Below are positions 5,427-8,844 of a DNA stretch of 8,844 bases, piece after piece. Origin of the DNA: Candidatus Bathyarchaeota archaeon (lineage in GTDB: Archaea > Thermoproteota > Bathyarchaeia > 40CM-2-53-6); contig VBBQ01000037.1 of the NCBI GenBank assembly GCA_005888755.1, forward strand, positions 119,648-128,491, read 5' to 3'. How positions within the stretch are numbered: position 1 is the stretch's first letter; each line of letters begins with the position of its first letter. Below the pieces are notes generated by a model that saw only the letters and a program-made list of their open reading frames with translations, had not been told where the DNA came from and did no database searches. The position numbers and the translations under genes were made by a program.

Positions 5427-7011
5427 CTAGGCGAACATTGGAACTTTCCAGTTTATGGCGACGATTGCGAGGTCGAGGATGCCTATCCCTCCGTCGCCGT
5501 TCAGGTCGAGACTTGGGTTCCAATTAGGCGAACCAGGCACTCTGTTCCAGGCGAGTGCCAGAGTGGCCAAGTCTGAGATGTCCACCGCTCCGTCTAGGTT
5601 GATGTCGGGGTCCTTTGAAACCATACAACTAGTTTGATCACTGCTGGGATTCGTCAAGCACGATGCTCCTAACGCGCCGACGGTCGAGGGCATCACGAGT
5701 ACAAACTGTGGGGTTTGTCCGGAGCTAAACGAGAATGATACAGTGAAAGTCTTTGAGAATATTGTTGAGCCACTTGTCGCATTGGTTACGGTAACGGAGA
5801 CTGTGCCTGATACTGTGTTGCCGCTGACTGTCAGAGATGGGGTTATCGCAACGTTCACTCCGTCAAGGGTCAGGCTTTGGCCGGGGGGATCAGCCACTAT
5901 CAACTGTACGGTTATCGAAGGGAGGTTGCAGTTGCAGCCTCCGCCGGACACGGCTATCGTGGCTCCTGCCATGGTTGTGGCATTGGTCGAGACTGTCAGA
6001 ACGGTAGTTGCTGTGCCGAACGCTGGAAGCAAAACAGTGCTTGGAGAGATCGAGACTGTCGGAGGAACGGGACACGTAGGATTGCATAGGGTCAGAGGCA
6101 CGGCGACGCTTGCTTGGAGTGTTGCGTTAAAGGCATACGGCACGTGGCTTGTCAAGGTGATCGTGGAAGTACCTGCCGATCCCTTTGGAACCGAGAAACG
6201 GCTCGGGTTGGCTGTGAGGTCGAAGTAGGGTCCCACTAAGGCGTCTATTGTCGCGGCCCCATTTGTGACCCCTCCGCCGGATCCGAACATGTTGACAATG
6301 TAATCGCCGGTGGCAGCGTTCGAGAGAGCGGTGACATTGATGGTAGTGCTTGCGCTACCGCCGGAGGTTAGTGAAACGCTGGTTGGGCTCGTTGTTGCGG
6401 TGACAGGGACGGGGGATCCAACGCAGCCTTGGTTGACACATATGCTAATCGAGACTAAACCGGAATAACCGTTCACGCTAGATACCGTGAAGGTTGATCC
6501 TGCGGAAGAGCCTGGCAGGAGGCGGACTGAAGATGGACTGGCGGCGATCGAGAAGTCGGGGGACGGCAAGACGGTGACGGGTAATGTGATCGAGTGGACG
6601 ATCGAGCCTGTGGTACCAGTGATGGTTAGATTGTAGTTGCCGATTGCATACGCGTAGAAGCCGGCCACGACTTGGATCGAACTATTGGAAGACAGGCTCA
6701 CGCTGTACTGCTTGAAATGCCGGGTGGTGAAGCCGAAATCGATAGACGATGCGGCGGAATAGGTCAGAGAAATGGTGCCCGAGAAACCGTTGAGGCTGGT
6801 TAGGAGAAGGTGCTCCGTAGTATTTGCTTTCTGGAACATTGTTGATGTAAATAGTGTAGCTCTCCTTGACGGACAGAGATGATTGATCCGCGGAGAGACT
6901 GAAATCAGGAGCAATCCCACGAGCAGGTCTCACATAGACTGACGGAAATAGCATAGCTGACAGGAAAATCAGTACGAGAATAATCGTCGATGCGATTCTC
7001 AACTGATACAC
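5427..7011 (-). CDS. Secreted Ig-like repeat protein with C-terminal dockerin-like domain, frameshifted
   Basis: Joining two frames gives a protein of about 527 residues. It begins at GTG 7011 with a signal peptide (YQLRIASTIILVLIFLSAML), then PDFSLSADQSSLSVKESYTI, the start of a beta-sandwich repeat. The repeat continues in another frame as HLLLTSLNGFSGTISLTYSA. Further Ig-like repeats follow (DFSIAASPSSVRLLPGSSAG; FDLTANPSRFSVPKGSAGTS). The last 61 residues (5430-5612) form a type I dockerin-like pair of calcium loops, DINLDGAVDISD and DLNGDGGIGILD, each with Asp at loop positions 1, 5 and 12 and Asn at 3. Removing one C at 6833/6834 restores a continuous frame. The break may be an assembly error, a recent mutation or, less likely, programmed frameshifting. 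The protein is probably exported and binds a cohesin-like partner or calcium on the cell surface; no catalytic domain is visible. The uninterrupted downstream frame alone spans 5427-6920. Confidence 0.75.
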
Positions 7012-7030
7012 TCGGCCGAATTGGGCGAAC

Positions 7031-7040
7031 TTATAAAAAT
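7031..7040 (-). promoter_or_regulatory. TATA box of the secreted dockerin-like protein
   Basis: ATTTTTATAA on the minus strand is the strongest TATA box in the window. Transcription about 25 bases downstream would start at about 7010, right at GTG 7011, so the mRNA is predicted to be leaderless. This fixes the start at the residue that opens the signal peptide and argues against reading upstream codons back to 7077 as protein. Confidence 0.65.
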
Positions 7041-7129
7041 TTATCGCGAAAAATATGCCTGGATCGACCGTGGTCACGACGTCTACCTAGATGAGATGTC
7101 CATTTTGTCGTGAAGGATTGCGAGCTTCC

Positions 7130-7705
7130 TTACTTCTGCTTGGGAACAATCTCTGTTGCTGGCTTGCTCGCGGGGTGGTAGACTAACTTGACGACTCCGG
7201 TGTCATACGTTTTCGACTCGACAAGCTTCAGATTGGCTTGGCTGGTTTCGTCAAAGAGGCGTTTTCCGCGCCCAAGAATGATGGGGTAGACAAGGAGCCG
7301 GTATTCGTCGATGACGTGGTGCGGCATTAGAGAGCGGATGAGGCCCGGGGAACCGTGGATGAGAATATCCTTCCCGGTTTGTTGTTTTAGCTTTGAGACC
7401 TTGGCTGTAATATCACCCTTGAGCACGTGGGAGTTGTTCCATTCTAGTTTTCTCGGGGTCCTGGTGGCAACGTGTTTGGGGATGTTGTTGAATCGGTCTG
7501 CGAACCCTTCGGGGTCCTTGCGGCCGGGCCATGAGGCGGCAAAACCCTCGTATGTCACGCGTCCCAAGAGGAGGGCGTCTGAGGAGAAGGTCTCGTCGTG
7601 CTTGAATTTTCCAATCTCATCGTTCCAGTAGGGAAACGACCATTTTTCCGGCGACTCGACTACACCATCTAACGAGATGAAGAGGGTGGCTGCCAACCGT
7701 GACAT
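7130..7705 (-). CDS. Dihydrofolate reductase-like (RibD C-terminal domain) family protein
   Basis: A 191-residue single-domain protein of the RibD_C/DHFR-like family. It has ATLFISLDGVVE at residues 6-17, DALLLGRVTYEGFAASWPGR at 43-62 (the cofactor-loop region), ILIHGSPGLIRSLM near 114-127, and DEYRLLVYPIILGRGKRLF at 133-151. Proteins of this type bind NADPH; stand-alone members are mostly of unknown substrate and should not be called true DHFR. ATG 7705 gives a natural family N-terminus. An AGGAG lies about 13 bases upstream, rather far. It follows the DUF1801 gene by 32 bases on the same strand and is probably cotranscribed with it. Its basic tail after residue 178 has no family motif. Confidence 0.88.
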   Translation of the reverse strand: MSRLAATLFISLDGVVESPEKWSFPYWNDEIGKFKHDETFSSDALLLGRVTYEGFAASWPGRKDPEGFADRFNNIPKHVATRTPRKLEWNNSHVLKGDITAKVSKLKQQTGKDILIHGSPGLIRSLMPHHVIDEYRLLVYPIILGRGKRLFDETSQANLKLVESKTYDTGVVKLVYHPASKPATEIVPKQK

Positions 7706-7737
7706 TTGTCTTATTGCACTCCTGGCGAGATCGGTCC

Positions 7738-8190
7738 TTAGCTCACTGCTTTCTTTACGAGGGTGGCGATCCTAGCCTCTTCGGCTGCTGTCAACCCTTT
7801 CACCGCGAAGGCGTTCGGCCACATGAGGCCTTCGTCGAGGTTCGCTTTGTCGCTGAAGCCGAACGTCGCGTACCTCGTCTTGAACTTCTGTCCGGGTTGG
7901 AAGAAGCAGACGACCTTGTCGTCTTTTGCATAGGCGGGCATTCCGTACCATAGTCTAGGCGTGAGGGCTGGGACGCTTTCTTTGATGATGGTGTGGATCC
8001 GCTTGCTCATGGTGCGATCCGGTTCCCGCATCCCCGCAATCTTCGCGAGTACAAGGCTTTCCCCTTCCGCCTCGTCCGCCTTCAGGTCTTCAACGCGGTC
8101 TCTAATCGCGGCTCGTTCCTCTTCCGTGAATGCCTTGGACTTTTTGGTGATCGTAACGGACTTCTGCGTGCTCTTCTGTGCGGGTTTCAT
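7738..8190 (-). CDS. DUF1801 domain protein
   Basis: A 150-residue soluble protein. A lysine/serine-rich N-terminal tail (residues 1-20) and a charged helical stretch (21-57) precede a DUF1801-type domain. Recognisable elements are [20 protein letters not shown] (65-84), [15 protein letters not shown] (86-100), [15 protein letters not shown] (107-121) and a C-terminal helix ending in [10 protein letters not shown]. The molecular role of DUF1801 proteins is not established; some are annotated as iron-chaperone-like by fold. Translation starts at ATG 8190. A TATA-like element centred near 8217 would place transcription at about 8191, so the mRNA is likely leaderless. The DHFR-like gene follows after 32 bases. 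Confidence 0.85.
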   Translation of the reverse strand: MKPAQKSTQKSVTITKKSKAFTEEERAAIRDRVEDLKADEAEGESLVLAKIAGMREPDRTMSKRIHTIIKESVPALTPRLWYGMPAYAKDDKVVCFFQPGQKFKTRYATFGFSDKANLDEGLMWPNAFAVKGLTAAEEARIATLVKKAVS

Positions 8191-8212
8191 GGAATTTTGT
8201 TCGTGTTCAGAG

Positions 8213-8222
8213 CTTAATTACT
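8213..8222. promoter_or_regulatory. Bidirectional TATA-like element
   Basis: CTTAATTACT lies between the divergent DUF1801 gene (ATG 8190) and the four-cysteine protein (ATG 8253). Its core TTAATTA is nearly symmetrical, so it can be read as a TATA box both ways. Minus-strand transcription would start at about 8191, leaderless. Plus-strand transcription would start at about 8243, giving a leader of about 10 bases. By-eye call. Confidence 0.4.
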
Positions 8223-8252
8223 TTTCACGAGTTCATTCCTTGCTGAAACATC

Positions 8253-8519
8253 ATGTCTGGGTCTGAGTCTGAACTACAGAAGCGCTTGAAGGGCATACAG
8301 TGGCAGAGCCAAAATTGTCTATCCTGCATCTGGTTTGCCACAACCGATCCGCTCAACGCTGATCTGTTTGACAGGGCAATGTGCATTCATCCGAAGCTCA
8401 AGATCTACCAGCTCGTCGTCTCCGGCCGCGACTGGTGCAACCTATATGAGGAGATCAAACTGAAGCAGATCGAACACAAACAAGAACGCGCTTTGAAGGC
8501 AGAAGAAAAATCCGGATAA
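8253..8519 (+). CDS. Small four-cysteine protein of unknown function
   Basis: An 88-residue protein I do not recognise. Four cysteines (22, 25, 44, 62) are spaced C-x2-C-x18-C-x17-C, in the local contexts NCLSCIWF, AMCIHPKLK and GRDWCNLYEE. This arrangement, with an aromatic after the first pair, a C-x-H-P turn and a late W-C, resembles small zinc or iron-sulfur binding folds, so a metal site is probable. The C-terminal 25 residues are highly charged (Lys/Glu) and likely helical. No signal peptide or membrane segment is seen. ATG 8253 is the first start after the shared AT-rich element and gives a plausible soluble N-terminus; no Shine-Dalgarno site is visible. It converges with the VOC gene, 66 bases beyond its stop. 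Confidence 0.7.
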   Translation: MSGSESELQKRLKGIQWQSQNCLSCIWFATTDPLNADLFDRAMCIHPKLKIYQLVVSGRDWCNLYEEIKLKQIEHKQERALKAEEKSG

Positions 8520-8585
8520 ACAAAGACCGACCTCGAATGGAACCCAAGCGGGCTCCCGAACGGTCGCGCCGACGTCCGCTGGCGG

Positions 8586-8844
8586 CTAGCTAAGCTGAGT
8601 GACCTGAATCAGATTGCCTACAGTGTCGTCGAATCGGGCTATGGTTGAGCCCGGTGTTCTTGTTGGCTCCATAGTGAATTTGACGCCGAGCTTCTTTAGC
8701 CTTTGAAACTCTTTTTGAATATCGTCGACGAAAAACATGGTTGCGGGAATGCCTTGTTTGAGGATGGATTCCTGGTATGTTCTTGCGGCAGGGTTGGCGT
8801 TTGGTTCGAGAACAAGCTGGGACCCGTTCGGATCCTCTGCTGAG
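8586..8844 (-). CDS. VOC/glyoxalase-family protein, C-terminal part (runs off the right edge)
   Basis: The minus strand from the right edge to the TAG at 8586-8588 encodes 85 residues of a vicinal-oxygen-chelate (glyoxalase/bleomycin-resistance) protein. EDPNGSQLVLEPN closes the first beta-alpha-beta module, with the usual metal-ligand Glu. ATMFFVDDIQKEFQRLKKLG opens the second module. TPGSTIARFDDTVGNLIQVT ends the protein. In many VOC enzymes the final ligand is Glu; here the matching position is Gln (GNLIQ), as in numerous uncharacterised relatives. The substrate cannot be inferred. The start and about the first third of the protein lie beyond the window, and the frame has no start codon to mark within it. 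Confidence 0.88.
   Translation of the reverse strand, partial: SAEDPNGSQLVLEPNANPAARTYQESILKQGIPATMFFVDDIQKEFQRLKKLGVKFTMEPTRTPGSTIARFDDTVGNLIQVTQLS

Noticed and set aside
5743-6228. 161-residue plus-strand ORF
   Set aside because: It is the antisense of Ser/Thr/Val-rich Ig-like repeats, which give valine- and threonine-rich shadows. It has no family motif.
6682-7077. Separate 131-residue ORF with a signal peptide
   Set aside because: Its first part is the true N-terminus of the dockerin-like protein. After 6834 it reads the wrong frame, and its first 22 codons cover the promoter.
1-8844. CRISPR arrays, insertion sequences, integrases and rRNA genes
   Set aside because: No regularly spaced repeats, transposase or integrase motifs, terminal inverted repeats or rRNA-like stretches were seen.

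Overview
The window looks like archaeal chromosomal DNA of roughly even base composition. The evidence is AT-rich TATA-like boxes about 25 bases ahead of predicted leaderless or short-leader starts, frequent TTG/GTG starts with few Shine-Dalgarno sites, a thiolase paired with a DUF35 zinc-ribbon/OB-fold protein, and a secreted Ig-like/dockerin protein. A lineage in Thermoproteota/Nitrososphaerota (Bathyarchaeia-like or a relative) would fit, but that placement is inference from protein flavour.

Layout from left to right. Positions 1-417 (minus) hold the N-terminal part of an acetoacetyl-CoA synthetase-like enzyme. It diverges, across one shared TATA-like element, from a lactonase-type metallo-beta-lactamase-fold hydrolase (509-1222, plus). 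Facing it is a minus-strand block read from right to left. It starts with a thiolase (3939-5123) and a DUF35 partner (3530-3946). Next come an archaeal promoter, a TPP riboswitch (3399-3496), an ECF-transporter S component (2686-3348) and a PurM/HypE/ThiL-superfamily protein (1605-2675). It ends with a small B-box-like zinc-finger protein (1230-1409).

Positions 5124-5426 hold no confident gene, but carry the thiolase promoter and an operator-like cluster of pentamer palindromes. Positions 5427-7011 (minus) encode a secreted protein with a signal peptide, beta-sandwich repeats and a C-terminal type I dockerin-like domain. Its frame is broken by one extra base near 6833. Then come a RibD_C/DHFR-like reductase (7130-7705) and a DUF1801 protein (7738-8190), both minus. 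A divergent small four-cysteine protein (8253-8519, plus) and the C-terminal end of a VOC/glyoxalase-family protein (8586-8844, minus) close the window.

Two functional themes stand out. Acetoacetyl-CoA metabolism is represented by the acetoacetate-activating enzyme at the left edge and the thiolase/DUF35 pair. Thiamine homeostasis is represented by the TPP riboswitch, which should control a vitamin or precursor uptake protein together with a PurM-fold protein that is neither a typical HypE nor a typical ThiL. That second operon is the best candidate for undescribed biology here: a possible thiamine-salvage enzyme identified by riboswitch association.
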